From an uncultured Bacteroides sp. (GTDB taxonomy: Bacteria > Bacteroidota > Bacteroidia > Bacteroidales > Bacteroidaceae), in contig CAAFTU010000069.1 of NCBI GenBank assembly GCA_900766005.1, forward strand, positions 62,001 through 126,000: a stretch of DNA of 64,000 nt. Direction: 5' to 3'. This document shows, piece by piece, positions 53,422 through 60,760 of the stretch. Positions within the stretch are counted from its first letter, which is position 1; every line of letters starts with the position of its first letter. The position numbers and the translations under genes are program-made. The notes under the pieces were generated by a model. The model did not search any database. It saw nothing but the letters and a program-made list of their open reading frames with translations, and had not been told where the DNA came from.

Positions 53422-55608
53422 TTATCTTGAAAAACCTGCCTGAGTAGGATCAAACTCAAAGTCGTCTTCATCGTCGGGATATACAGGACACGGTGTGTAT
53501 GCTGGTATGTCTTCTTCGTATTCGGCATCCTCAGCGTGCAGCTTCAGTTCGTTTCGGTTATCCTTGTGTTGTCCCCGGCTGTCCGTTATCAGCAGACGTT
53601 CCAGAATGTTGTGTCCTGGGAGGGCACTGCTGTATACATTATCACGTATCACATCGACATCATGCTCGGCAGTTTCCACGATTTCCCGTTTCAGATCTTC
53701 GTTGAACTCCTTAATGCGCTTGCGCTGTTCGAAGTGTTCCGGCTTCTGGTCTACAAGAGCCATCGGTACAGCTTCTTTTTCGTCGAGCAGATATCGGAGT
53801 GTACCCAGTTCCTTGCCTTCATCCTTTGTGCCTTTCTTTCCGGCATTGGTTATCAGCACATGGCTGGTATCGTCAGGATCATATCGCACCACCCAACTTG
53901 TACCCAGATGATTCAGCAGCGAGCGGTCCAGGCTGTCATAGAAATACTGCATACCATTACGCTCCATAATAATTCCCCGTGACTCCAGTTTGTTTGTGCG
54001 TCCGCTTGTTTGTCCCATGAGCAGCAGATACTGTTCGTCAGGAAAAGAAATCTTCCGATCCTCGGGCGTCTTGCTCCACGCCTGCATATAAGCATCTATC
54101 TTCTTGGCCCGCTCCATCTGCATTACCTCATGAATCCGCTTAATAGCTTCAGCTTCTGTTGGGATGAACTTGCGGTGCTCATTCAGCCATGTGGTATTCG
54201 GCTGTATTGCCTTATCTGATGTTATACCAAAGCCTGAGAATGAAGGAAACTTCTGAAAGTATTCCAGAATAAGATATTTGAAGTAAGGCTCCACTATCTT
54301 AGCCTGTGCGTTCTTGACTTCGGCAGGTGTAAGATACTTGGTCATTTCTTCATAGAACGGGAACAACGATTTCTTGTGATAATTATCACACTGCATCTGT
54401 ACCGGCATATAGCGCTGTCCGAACAGTTCCTTAGCATGCTTCACGGCATTTGTCAGAGCCTCCTTAATCAGAGCGTCACATTCGTTATCTCCGATGGCGT
54501 ATCCTATAGGGTATTTGCAGCAGGCATCGAGAACCACTACCAGCGTCTTGCGATTATGGTAAGTAATGCGCCGTTCTTCCTTAACTGTTCCCCCTTTGCG
54601 AACGCGCTTTACTTCTTCACGCTGATACAGAAGTTCTACATCCCAGCCATCGAACACCCAGTACGTCATTGCAGTGAGCGGAGCTGTACGGCGTACCTGT
54701 TTTTTCAGGTTGCTGTTCCATTCTCCTATACCGCGACGGCGTGTCTTGGTCACCACATCATATTTGCGACGGTATGCTCCGATGGTAGCAGGCGACTTGA
54801 TTTCTTCCAGCCCAAACTGAGCAGCTGCCTTGTTGTATTCTTCCATGATCTGAACATTGTTCCAGTTCATGTGAAGCCCAAGGAACTGACGTATCAAAGA
54901 TTCGGCAAGTTCTGAACGCTCGTTACCTTCTTTCAGTTTCGAAGCAGCATCATTACCATAATTCTTATGGATCACGCTGAGATATCCTTGTTCAGCTCCC
55001 TGCTGGCGTGCTGCGTCGTATGCCTCGCATTTGCGCTTCAGCGACTTCCACGATGCAGGAAGATTGTGTGGGAACAAAGGCTTTCCCTTCGGATCTTTGA
55101 CTTCAAGAAGTTCTGTACACTGAACACCCAGGCGTTCCCATACGTTAATACGCGTGTTACCACCGATGGCGCTTTGCTTCTGGCGGTCCCGCAATCGAAG
55201 AAGAGCTTCCATCACGTTTACCGACAGTGTATATTCGTTAATCTTAGCCTGAGGAAGGCGATTGTTTTCGCCATACACGTAAGTCTGAAAAAAACTGTAT
55301 GCGCTATTGTTGTAACGGATTTCTTCTTCCAGATCGCTCTTCTGTCCGCGTTTGGCAAGTTCCGCATAAGGATCACCGTATATTTCTATGTACTTTCTCT
55401 TCATATCTGGACGCATGGTATCAAATTCTACTAAGGCAGAATTCCCCGGCGTACTGCGACGGAGTATGATAATTTGGTTTAATCTACGCATCTTGTCAAA
55501 ACAAGATCGAGACATAAACCCCGATTCGCATCCAACCCTGTATTTTTCGTCGTAACGAATCATGTCACAGGCTGATACGCAAACCTTATCGTTATATATT
55601 ACTGCCAT
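53422..55608 (-). CDS. MuA-like DDE transposase
   Basis: The 728-residue protein has N-terminal end-binding HTH segments (about 1-290). The RNase-H-like catalytic core has acidic residues at FDGWDVELL (about D320/D323), QMQCDNYHKKS (about D408) and AKIVEPYFKYL (about E440). A beta-barrel and C-terminal Mu-transpos_C-like region follow, ending with an acidic tail (DDEDDFEFDP). It carries out strand transfer for integration and replicative transposition. Its length exceeds MuA (663 aa) slightly. Confidence 0.92.
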   Translation of the reverse strand: MAVIYNDKVCVSACDMIRYDEKYRVGCESGFMSRSCFDKMRRLNQIIILRRSTPGNSALVEFDTMRPDMKRKYIEIYGDPYAELAKRGQKSDLEEEIRYNNSAYSFFQTYVYGENNRLPQAKINEYTLSVNVMEALLRLRDRQKQSAIGGNTRINVWERLGVQCTELLEVKDPKGKPLFPHNLPASWKSLKRKCEAYDAARQQGAEQGYLSVIHKNYGNDAASKLKEGNERSELAESLIRQFLGLHMNWNNVQIMEEYNKAAAQFGLEEIKSPATIGAYRRKYDVVTKTRRRGIGEWNSNLKKQVRRTAPLTAMTYWVFDGWDVELLYQREEVKRVRKGGTVKEERRITYHNRKTLVVVLDACCKYPIGYAIGDNECDALIKEALTNAVKHAKELFGQRYMPVQMQCDNYHKKSLFPFYEEMTKYLTPAEVKNAQAKIVEPYFKYLILEYFQKFPSFSGFGITSDKAIQPNTTWLNEHRKFIPTEAEAIKRIHEVMQMERAKKIDAYMQAWSKTPEDRKISFPDEQYLLLMGQTSGRTNKLESRGIIMERNGMQYFYDSLDRSLLNHLGTSWVVRYDPDDTSHVLITNAGKKGTKDEGKELGTLRYLLDEKEAVPMALVDQKPEHFEQRKRIKEFNEDLKREIVETAEHDVDVIRDNVYSSALPGHNILERLLITDSRGQHKDNRNELKLHAEDAEYEEDIPAYTPCPVYPDDEDDFEFDPTQAGFSR

Positions 55609-55629
55609 TTCTTTTCCTGATTATTGTTA

Positions 55630-55675
55630 GTGCAGCTTTGGGAATCGAACCCAAAACGCGGCCGCCTGCTCTTTT
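55630..55675 (-). pseudogene. tRNA 3'-half relic
   Basis: Minus-strand sequence contains TTGGG-TTCGATT-CCCAA, a perfect T-arm, followed by AGCTGCA like an acceptor 3' strand. Upstream is GAGCA like the 3' side of a D-arm. Only 12 nt separate GAGCA from the T-arm, so there is no anticodon arm, and no matching acceptor 5' strand is found. This looks like a decayed tRNA. Confidence 0.5.
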
Positions 55676-55764
55676 TACCTTTATACCTATGAACACCAAA
55701 TTCATCACTATATGGCTAATTTTGTTATCCTGAAAGCTTACAGGTTCCGCTGCTGCGTGTAGAG

Positions 55765-55929
55765 TTATTGTTTCTTTATACTTTCCTTATCCATTCTCCA
55801 TGCTGTAAGTATGAGCATGATACAAAAAAGAATAGTTCCAATAAGATTGGCAGTACCTTCAAGGAATCTGTTTGCCACTGCCAATGCCAAAACCGTTAAT
55901 AAGTAATATCTTGTTTTCATAAGTTTCAT
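55765..55929 (-). CDS. Small two-helix membrane protein
   Basis: The ORF (54 residues from ATG at 55929, or 51 from 55920) encodes a hydrophobic protein: YYLLTVLALAVANRF and LIGTILFCIMLILTAW are transmembrane segments, followed by a charged tail (RMDKESIKKQ). It lies in the early operon just before the transposase gene. Confidence 0.55.
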   Translation of the reverse strand: MKLMKTRYYLLTVLALAVANRFLEGTANLIGTILFCIMLILTAWRMDKESIKKQ

Positions 55930-55974
55930 GTTTTATATAATCCGTCCGATCTTCACAGACCAGACGGTTTTTGC

Positions 55975-55982
55975 TACATTTG
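55975..55982 (+). promoter_or_regulatory. -7 box of the rightward zinc-ribbon gene
   Basis: TACATTTG lies within the small palindrome GCTACATTTGTAGC, 27 bp before the ATG. No -33 box at proper distance. Confidence 0.45.
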
Positions 55983-56009
55983 TAGCGTACTAATCAATCA
56001 TTTATATTT

Positions 56010-56246
56010 ATGGAAAATAATTTTTATGAACTCCTTAGACAGGAGTACGACAAGATTACTTGTCCTGTATGCGGTTCGCATCCTACATTTGTCATTAAAG
56101 GAAAATCCTTCGTTCCATACAGTTGCGGACATAATGAGTGTGAGCAGTTGATGAATGAAGCAGAAGATAGGGTAGTAATGAAGTGCAAAAATGATGAACC
56201 GCTAAAAGTAAGGTTATCTGTACGTCGTCCTGATTTTGGAGAGTAA
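56010..56246 (+). CDS. Small zinc-ribbon protein transcribed against the early operon
   Basis: The 78-residue protein has ITCPVCGSHPTFVIKG and SCGHNECEQL, a CxxC...CxxxxC layout of a zinc-binding ribbon. It is encoded opposite to the surrounding early genes and has its own -7 box. A terminator-like stem (56272-56278 with 56325-56331) follows. Regulatory function is only a guess. Confidence 0.6.
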   Translation: MENNFYELLRQEYDKITCPVCGSHPTFVIKGKSFVPYSCGHNECEQLMNEAEDRVVMKCKNDEPLKVRLSVRRPDFGE

Positions 56247-56408
56247 ACGCACTTCAGCAAAGTAAGTTACAGAGCCGGGAGGTAAATCGTGAGCTATTTT
56301 CAAAAAGAAAAATATCAAATTCTTCCGGCTCATTTTCTTGCTGTTGTATCTTTGTGTGTATCTCTTTTCTACCATCTTTGTGGCGTATTTCTTTCGATTC
56401 TTTTTCAT
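56214..56408 (-). CDS. Possible basic early protein (64 aa, low confidence)
   Basis: The frame starts 29 bp after the preceding early gene and encodes a Lys/Arg-rich head (MKKNRKKYATKMVEKRYTQR) and a C-terminal half (LPPGSVTYFAEVRLLSK). It overlaps the 3' end of the opposite zinc-ribbon gene by 33 bp. It fits the early operon direction but may be a chance ORF. Confidence 0.35.
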   Translation of the reverse strand: MKKNRKKYATKMVEKRYTQRYNSKKMSRKNLIFFFLKIAHDLPPGSVTYFAEVRLLSKIRTTYR

Positions 56409-56437
56409 AATCAAAAAATTAAATTGTTAGTATTAAG

Positions 56438-56614
56438 TTATTTAACAACAAACTTAATCTTAGCCAGTACCTTGTCAAGGTTCTGCATATCGTCTACAAA
56501 TTTCTGCGAAGCGGTAAACTCAATCGTAAATCCGTCATAGCTGAACGGTTTGGCATAAGCCACCAAATAATTGGCCAGACGCTGACAGTACATATTAGTG
56601 GAATACGTTTTCAT
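56438..56614 (-). CDS. Hypothetical 58-residue early protein
   Basis: ATG at 56614 overlaps the stop of the Ner-like gene (ATGA). The product, MKTYSTNMYCQRLANYLVAY..., has a mixed helix-strand pattern and ends in DDMQNLDKVLAKIKFVVK. The overlap and direction make it a real second early gene. No family is recognised. Confidence 0.65.
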   Translation of the reverse strand: MKTYSTNMYCQRLANYLVAYAKPFSYDGFTIEFTASQKFVDDMQNLDKVLAKIKFVVK

Positions 56615-56823
56615 GCTTGCTCCCTTTTATCGTTATAACTGATTTCCTTAGTGCTCTTTGCGCCTAGTAGCACACCGCCCATTTCCAGAGCTGTTTTTCG
56701 GATCTTATTGGCCATATCGCTATGAGTGCGAAATTTCAGTGCACTGATAATTGTCACCTGACTTACGCCTAATTTTTTCGCCATCTCGCGACGATCACCG
56801 TGTTTCATTAAGATTTCTGCCAT
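56611..56823 (-). CDS. Ner/Cro-like HTH regulator
   Basis: The 70-residue protein is a compact HTH (MKHGDRREMAKKLGVSQVTI followed by SALKFRTHSDMANKIRKTAL), the size of Mu Ner. It is the first gene of the early operon, divergent from the repressor. By analogy it would damp repressor and early transcription during lytic growth. Confidence 0.75.
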   Translation of the reverse strand: MAEILMKHGDRREMAKKLGVSQVTIISALKFRTHSDMANKIRKTALEMGGVLLGAKSTKEISYNDKREQA

Positions 56824-56883
56824 ATTTTTTATAATTAAGTAGTTAATATTAATGCTTTAAGTTGGGCAAAAGAATATATTTAT

Positions 56884-56891
56884 TATCTTTG
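56884..56891 (+). promoter_or_regulatory. -7 box of the repressor gene
   Basis: TATCTTTG, with a TTGG-like -33 box 18 bp upstream (56862-56865). The leader to the ATG at 56988 is about 90 bp. Confidence 0.55.
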
Positions 56892-56894
56892 CGC

Positions 56895-56918
56895 CCATCT
56901 TTCATTATTGAAAGGTGG
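56895..56918. promoter_or_regulatory. Inverted repeat at the repressor transcription start
   Basis: CCATCTTTCA (56895-56904) and TGAAAGGTGG (56909-56918) form 10-bp arms with one mismatch. It directly follows the -7 box and could be an operator or a leader hairpin. Confidence 0.5.
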
Positions 56919-56955
56919 TGCAAATATGAGGATAATTTTCACAACAAACAAGTAA

Positions 56956-56975
56956 ATCGTGATAAAATTCACGAT
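56956..56975. promoter_or_regulatory. Operator-like inverted repeat in the repressor leader
   Basis: ATCGTGA (56956-56962), 6-bp spacer, TCACGAT (56969-56975) is a perfect 7-bp-arm dyad 12 bp before the repressor ATG. Its GTGATAA core recurs in the operator array at 23.8 kb. Confidence 0.6.
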
Positions 56976-56987
56976 AAATTTTCATCT

Positions 56988-57656
56988 ATGATTGAACGCA
57001 TTGAAGAATTTATTAAGAATCAAGGTATTAGCGTAAGAGCTTTTGAACAGAAAATATCAGCCAGTGATGGTATGATAAGAAGGGCTATTAATAATAAAAC
57101 AGATATCCAAAGCAAATGGCTATGTAGTATTGCGGATAATTATCCTCAGTTAAACCTTAATTGGCTAATTACGGGAAAAGGAGAAATGTTATTGCAAACA
57201 CAAACTAATAACATGGAAACCACAAATGAAAAATTGCCTTTAGCACACCATACAGATTCAACTGATGGAATACCTCTTATTCCTGTTAATGCTATGGCTG
57301 GAGCTTTCACCGATGATCAGACAATCATGGAATATGAATGTGACAGATACATTATACCATCTTTCAAAGGAGCTGACTTTTTAATCGGCGTAAAAGGAAG
57401 TAGTATGTATCCACGATACAACAGTGGTGATATTGTCGCATGTAAGCGTCTTAACATTAATGATCTGTTTTTTCAATGGAACAAAGTATATGTACTCGAT
57501 ACAGATCAAGGAGCTTTAATAAAACGAATCAAACCAGGTTCCGATAAAGAACACGTTTTAATCGTATCTGACAACAAAGAATATGAACCATTTGAACTGG
57601 CAATAGATCATATTTATCATATTGCACTTGTTATCGGAGTAATAAGAGTTGAATAA
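56988..57656 (+). CDS. Phage repressor with S24/LexA-type C-terminal domain
   Basis: The start at 56988 (MIERIEEFIKNQG) is chosen; the open frame to 56862 contains the operators. The 222-residue protein has an N-terminal HTH (RAFEQKISASDGMIRRAINN, about 18-37) and an S24 peptidase-like domain: AMAGAF cleavage-like site (about 102), GSSMYPRYNSGDIV with the Ser nucleophile (about 139), and a Lys in LIKRIKPG. Such repressors keep lysogeny and self-cleave on RecA activation. This suggests SOS-inducible control, unlike Mu c. Confidence 0.88.
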   Translation: MIERIEEFIKNQGISVRAFEQKISASDGMIRRAINNKTDIQSKWLCSIADNYPQLNLNWLITGKGEMLLQTQTNNMETTNEKLPLAHHTDSTDGIPLIPVNAMAGAFTDDQTIMEYECDRYIIPSFKGADFLIGVKGSSMYPRYNSGDIVACKRLNINDLFFQWNKVYVLDTDQGALIKRIKPGSDKEHVLIVSDNKEYEPFELAIDHIYHIALVIGVIRVE

Positions 57657-57872
57657 TATTAGTGTTTTCAAATCATTTTGTACCAAAATAGCAATTTACA
57701 AGGCTATAAATTAGCCATATTATTACTAATAAATTGATTATCAATGTATTAAATAATAAAAAATTACACCATACAAATGTAATAAAGGGTATAACTCAAT
57801 TAAAAAAGGCGTAATTATGCCTATCTTTTATGTATTAAAGGGGTTAACTCAGCCTTTATATTACCATAAAAA

Positions 57873-57941
57873 GTATGCGTGTGGTATGCGTGTTAGGAAC
57901 ATTTTGTTTTGTTTTTGGTATGCGTGTAGTATGCCTGTTAG
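57873..57941. repeat. Iteron-like repeats (GTATGCGTGT) downstream of the repressor
   Basis: Two 24-bp units at 57873-57896 and 57918-57941 (period 45, two base differences) each hold two copies of GTATGCGTGT or a close variant, 11 bp apart. They lie in the convergent interval 57657-58044 that has no gene. They could bind transposase, repressor or a host factor. Confidence 0.75.
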
Positions 57942-57986
57942 TACGTCTGAACTGTATTTTAACAGAATTTTAACACAAAATAGACT

Positions 57987-58030
57987 AAAAAAAGCCGCTT
58001 CTGAAGTATTCCAGGAAGCGGCTTAAAAAA
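57987..58030 (-). terminator. Terminator of the 64-residue gene
   Basis: AAGCCGCTTC (57992-58001) pairs perfectly with GAAGCGGCTT (58015-58024) and has T runs on both strands' downstream sides, so it may stop transcription from either direction. Confidence 0.85.
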
Positions 58031-58044
58031 TAGCTTTATATGGT

Positions 58045-58239
58045 TTATTTAAGCACCGATCTTTTAATAATGGCTCTTTTTGTTACCATCTTACTATTGT
58101 CTGTGTTTAGCATTTTGTATAAATAGCTTTTCTTTATTCCTAAAGTATTTTCATCCAGCTCGTTATACACTTTCTCAATAGAGCCAAAATAATGATCTTC
58201 TTTTTCAAAAATCAAATGTACGTGTATTACTTTTGTCAT
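58045..58239 (-). CDS. Hypothetical 64-residue protein
   Basis: The protein MTKVIHVHLIFEKEDHYFGS... has a conserved-looking core NTLGIKKSYLYKML and a basic end (KRAIIKRSVLK). It resembles small proteins that I associate with Bacteroides mobile elements; I cannot name the family. A -7 box TATATTTG (58265-58272, minus) lies 26 bp upstream and a terminator follows. If phage-encoded, it places the prophage end beyond 58239. Confidence 0.6.
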   Translation of the reverse strand: MTKVIHVHLIFEKEDHYFGSIEKVYNELDENTLGIKKSYLYKMLNTDNSKMVTKRAIIKRSVLK

Positions 58240-58883
58240 ATCTTATCCTTTCTTTTCTTTTCAGCAAATATACAAAATAAACATTATATTGGATAATTTG
58301 ACACAATAAAATCCAATATAAAGAGATTGTTTATTGCCAATTTCAAAAAACGCGTTTTTAAGGCTTATTTCAGCGTTTTTTAATGCTCGATGATATTTAT
58401 CTATTGGATAAAATAAAAGCAGCACGCGCCAAATAAACGCCGCTGCTTGTGTTCTTTTTGTATGCCTCATTGTTCGATGTGCGTTCGATTCGTGCACATT
58501 ATGTTTTTTCTCATTTGTTGCCCTCCATTCTTGTAACATGCTGACTGATAACCAACAACGGGTTTAAGGCTATTTCCCTTCATTCTCATTTTGTTTTATC
58601 CCCCGTAGTCTGACATGCGTATTGCATGAACAGACTTTTTTTTATGCCTTTAACTGAAGGATGGTCTCTTGCTACCAAAACACATCTACGATTCAGACCT
58701 GTATTCATCTAATTACCTTTCCACCATTGCAACTCCAATTGACCTTCTCCACCCCATCCTATATCCGTTTATAATCACTGACACGATAAGAAAGCAACTG
58801 CGCACAAAAAAAATTCAGCAGCTACTAAAATCTACCGAACCATTTCAAGCGGAAAACAAAGAGATGAAGAGGATAAATACATA
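58240..58883. other. Non-coding stretch holding the prophage left end
   Basis: No convincing gene is present. AGAATGGAGGG and AGAATGAAGGG (minus strand, 58522-58532 and 58576-58586) form a direct repeat near the proposed end at 58588. AAGCAGC/GCTGCTT (about 58417 and 58443) is a stem-loop. From about 58594 on the sequence is taken as host intergenic DNA before the rplI terminator. Confidence 0.4.
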
Positions 58884-58918
58884 AAAAAAGCGGTTTGCCC
58901 AATGGACAAACCGCTTTT
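58883..58918 (-). terminator. Terminator of the rpsF-rpsR-rplI operon
   Basis: AAAAGCGGTTTG (58886-58897) pairs perfectly with CAAACCGCTTTT (58907-58918), with a T run after it in the minus sense, 19 bp past the rplI stop. Confidence 0.9.
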
Positions 58919-58937
58919 ATAGAAAGTAAGTATACTC

Positions 58938-59381
58938 TTATTCAGCAACTACTTCGAAAGGAATTTCTACAGAAACTTCCTTGTGAAGCTTAACGATAGC
59001 CTTGTAGCTACCAACTTCTTTCACTGCATCTTTAACTACGATGATCTTTCTGTCGATTTCATGACCCAATTTAGCCAATGCATCAGCAATCTGGATGTTG
59101 CCAACTGAACCGAAGATAGTACCAGTAGAGCTAACTTTAGTAGCGATAGTCAAAGTTACGCCTTCCAACTTAGCAGCAGTTTCTTCAGCGTCTTTCTTGA
59201 TCTTCTCAAGTTTGTGAGCACGTTGTTTCAACTCTTCTGCCAACATTTTCTTTGCAGAAGGAGAAGCGATTACAGCTTTTCCAGTAGGGATAAGATAATT
59301 ACGACCGTAACCAGATTTCACGTTTACGATATCGTTCTTATAACCCAAGTTTAATACGTCTTCTTTTAAAATAATTTCCAT
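58938..59381 (-). CDS. rplI: Ribosomal protein bL9
   Basis: The 147-residue protein begins MEIILKEDVLNLGYKNDIVNVKSGYGRNYL (in part), the N-terminal bL9 signature, continues with a long helix and has a C-terminal domain with GTIFGSVGNIQIADAL. It binds 23S rRNA at the L1 stalk base. Last gene of the operon. Confidence 0.97.
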   Translation of the reverse strand: MEIILKEDVLNLGYKNDIVNVKSGYGRNYLIPTGKAVIASPSAKKMLAEELKQRAHKLEKIKKDAEETAAKLEGVTLTIATKVSSTGTIFGSVGNIQIADALAKLGHEIDRKIIVVKDAVKEVGSYKAIVKLHKEVSVEIPFEVVAE

Positions 59382-59395
59382 AACTTTCCTCCTTC

Positions 59396-59668
59396 TTATT
59401 TCATCATATCAGTTACATAAGGCAGTAATGCCAAGTGACGAGCTCTCTTCACAGCTTGCGCAATACGACGTTGGAACTTCAAAGAAGTACCTGTGATACG
59501 ACGCGGAAGGATTTTTCCTTGCTCATTCAAGAATTTCTTCAAGAATTCAGGATCTTTGTAGTCGATATACTTAATACCACTTTTTTTGAAACGGCAGTAT
59601 TTTTTCTTCTTAACGTCTACTGACGGCGGAGTTAAATATCTGATTTCTGATTGAACTTGTTGTGCCAT
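59396..59668 (-). CDS. rpsR: Ribosomal protein bS18
   Basis: The 90-residue protein has CRFKKSGIKYIDYKDPEFL and the basic RRITGTSLKFQRRIAQAVKRAR end typical of bS18. It pairs with bS6 on the small subunit platform. It lies 14 bp from rplI and 2 bp from rpsF. Confidence 0.97.
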   Translation of the reverse strand: MAQQVQSEIRYLTPPSVDVKKKKYCRFKKSGIKYIDYKDPEFLKKFLNEQGKILPRRITGTSLKFQRRIAQAVKRARHLALLPYVTDMMK

Positions 59669-59670
59669 AA

Positions 59671-60015
59671 TTAATCCTCCTTTTTGTTTGATTTAACACT
59701 TCTTCTCTTAGCAGCATATTCTGCAGCATACTTATCCATCTTGAAAGTCAAGAAACGGATAACACGCTCATCGCGACGGAAGTTAACTTCCAATTTTTCG
59801 ATTACTGCAGGCTCTGCATTAAACTCAATCAGTTGGTAGAAACCTGTAGACTTTTTCTGAATGGGATAAGCCAATTTCTTCAGTCCCCAGTTTTCTTCAT
59901 TGATAATCTCAGCACCTTCTGCTTGAAGAACACCTTTGAATTTTTCTACCGCTTCCTTCATCTGAACATCAGATAAAACGGGAGTTAAAATGAAAACGGT
60001 TTCGTATTGATTCAT
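59671..60015 (-). CDS. rpsF: Ribosomal protein bS6
   Basis: The 114-residue protein starts MNQYETVFILTPVLSD and has the strand-helix pattern of bS6 with YPIQKKSTGFYQLIEF, followed by a Lys-rich tail. First gene of the operon, preceded by a consensus promoter. Confidence 0.97.
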   Translation of the reverse strand: MNQYETVFILTPVLSDVQMKEAVEKFKGVLQAEGAEIINEENWGLKKLAYPIQKKSTGFYQLIEFNAEPAVIEKLEVNFRRDERVIRFLTFKMDKYAAEYAAKRRSVKSNKKED

Positions 60016-60062
60016 ACTTCGTTTAATTAAATAAATAATTATTTGATTTTAAAATGCGGGTG

Positions 60063-60093
60063 CAAAGTTACGCAAATTATTTTGAACTGCAAA
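60063..60093 (-). promoter_or_regulatory. Promoter of the rpsF operon
   Basis: On the minus strand, TTTG (60090-60093), 19 bp, then TAACTTTG (60063-60070), a perfect consensus about 48 bp before the ATG. Confidence 0.85.
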
Positions 60094-60109
60094 CATTTAG
60101 TTTTTTTTT

Positions 60110-60151
60110 ATATTCGAATATAGGAAATAACCGAGAAGAGACGTAACTTTG
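60110..60151 (+). promoter_or_regulatory. -7 box and palindrome upstream of the MarR gene
   Basis: ATATTCGAATAT (60110-60121) is a 12-bp palindrome lying where the -33 box should be, and TAACTTTG (60144-60151) is the -7 box. A MarR dimer could repress its own gene here (inference). Confidence 0.5.
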
Positions 60152-60175
60152 CAAAGTTGTTTAAACAATAATTTC

Positions 60176-60622
60176 ATGATAGAGCAATTTAATTTTGACA
60201 TACGCCTTATATTTGCTATACTTAACGGTAAAGTATCAGCTGCCATCAACCGAAAGCTATCACGTAATTTCCGGCAGAACGGATTGGAAATCAGTCCCGA
60301 GCAATGGACAGTACTCATTTTTTTATGGGAAAAAGACGGAGTCACCCAGCAGGAACTATGCAATGCTACTTTTAAAGATAAACCCAGTATGACTCGCCTG
60401 ATAGACAATATGGAAAAGCAGCATCTGGTTGTGCGCATTTCGGACAAAAGAGACCGCCGAACCAATCTTATCCATCTCACTAAAGATGGAAAGGAATTGG
60501 AGGAAAAGGCACGGACCATCGCAGGTCAGACTCTCAAAGAAGCCCTTCAAGGCATTACATTAGAAGAGTTGAGTATCGGACAGGATGTATTGAAGAAAGT
60601 ATTCTTTAATACGAAAGATTAA
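60176..60622 (+). CDS. MarR-family transcriptional regulator
   Basis: The ATG at 60176 is chosen; the TTG at 60149 overlaps the -7 box. The 148-residue protein has the winged HTH with ISPEQWTVLIFLWEKDGVTQ, FKDKPSMTRLIDNMEKQHLV and the wing RISDKRDRRTNLIHLT. It binds as a dimer; the ligand is unknown. Divergent from rpsF. Confidence 0.88.
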   Translation: MIEQFNFDIRLIFAILNGKVSAAINRKLSRNFRQNGLEISPEQWTVLIFLWEKDGVTQQELCNATFKDKPSMTRLIDNMEKQHLVVRISDKRDRRTNLIHLTKDGKELEEKARTIAGQTLKEALQGITLEELSIGQDVLKKVFFNTKD

Positions 60623-60760
60623 GCACAAAGTGTAACTCAAATACTAAAATCCACTAATAATTATAGTCATAATGGATTTTTTATATAAAAAATTTCGCTC
60701 AGTAAAGAATAATGCTTTAATTTGTGTTTGGAAAAAAATAATCTATTAAAATACACACAC

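Larger units (their letters stand above)
23142..58588. mobile_element. Mu-like transposable prophage (ends approximate)
   Basis: The element contains the full Mu plan: repressor, Ner-like protein, MuA-like DDE transposase, MuB-like ATPase, gp16-like and DUF3164 genes, gp28/29/30/36/G-like head genes and a contractile tail. The left edge must lie between the host lipoprotein stop (23087) and the repeats at 23153; the right edge lies between the repressor stop (57656) and the rplI terminator (58883). The chosen limits begin TGAAAAAT and, read inward from the right, TGAGAATG, with TTTTG on both outer sides as a possible 5-bp target duplication. CATTTTG also occurs at 57674, 57900 and 58111, so the right end is not proven. 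Confidence 0.75.

Noticed and set aside
57670..57681. 12-bp repeat AAATCATTTTGT shared with 23131-23142, like an att core
   Set aside because: The element has a MuA-type transposase and no integrase, so a 12-bp att core is not expected. AT-rich DNA makes the match possible by chance. It is kept only as an alternative end.
57873..57941. Plasmid-type replication origin
   Set aside because: The iterons are only four and no replication initiator gene is adjacent. The element is a transposable phage.
58470..58500. Second tRNA T-loop-like sequence (GTTCGATTC)
   Set aside because: The flanking bases do not form a T-stem and no other arms are present.
58261..58539. Minus-strand ORF of 92 codons
   Set aside because: Composition is not protein-like, and the frame runs through a -7 box and stem-loop in the region of the prophage end.
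58669..58884. Plus-strand ORF of 71 codons before the rplI terminator
   Set aside because: It has no recognisable motif, runs into the terminator stem and has no promoter. It lies in probable host intergenic DNA.
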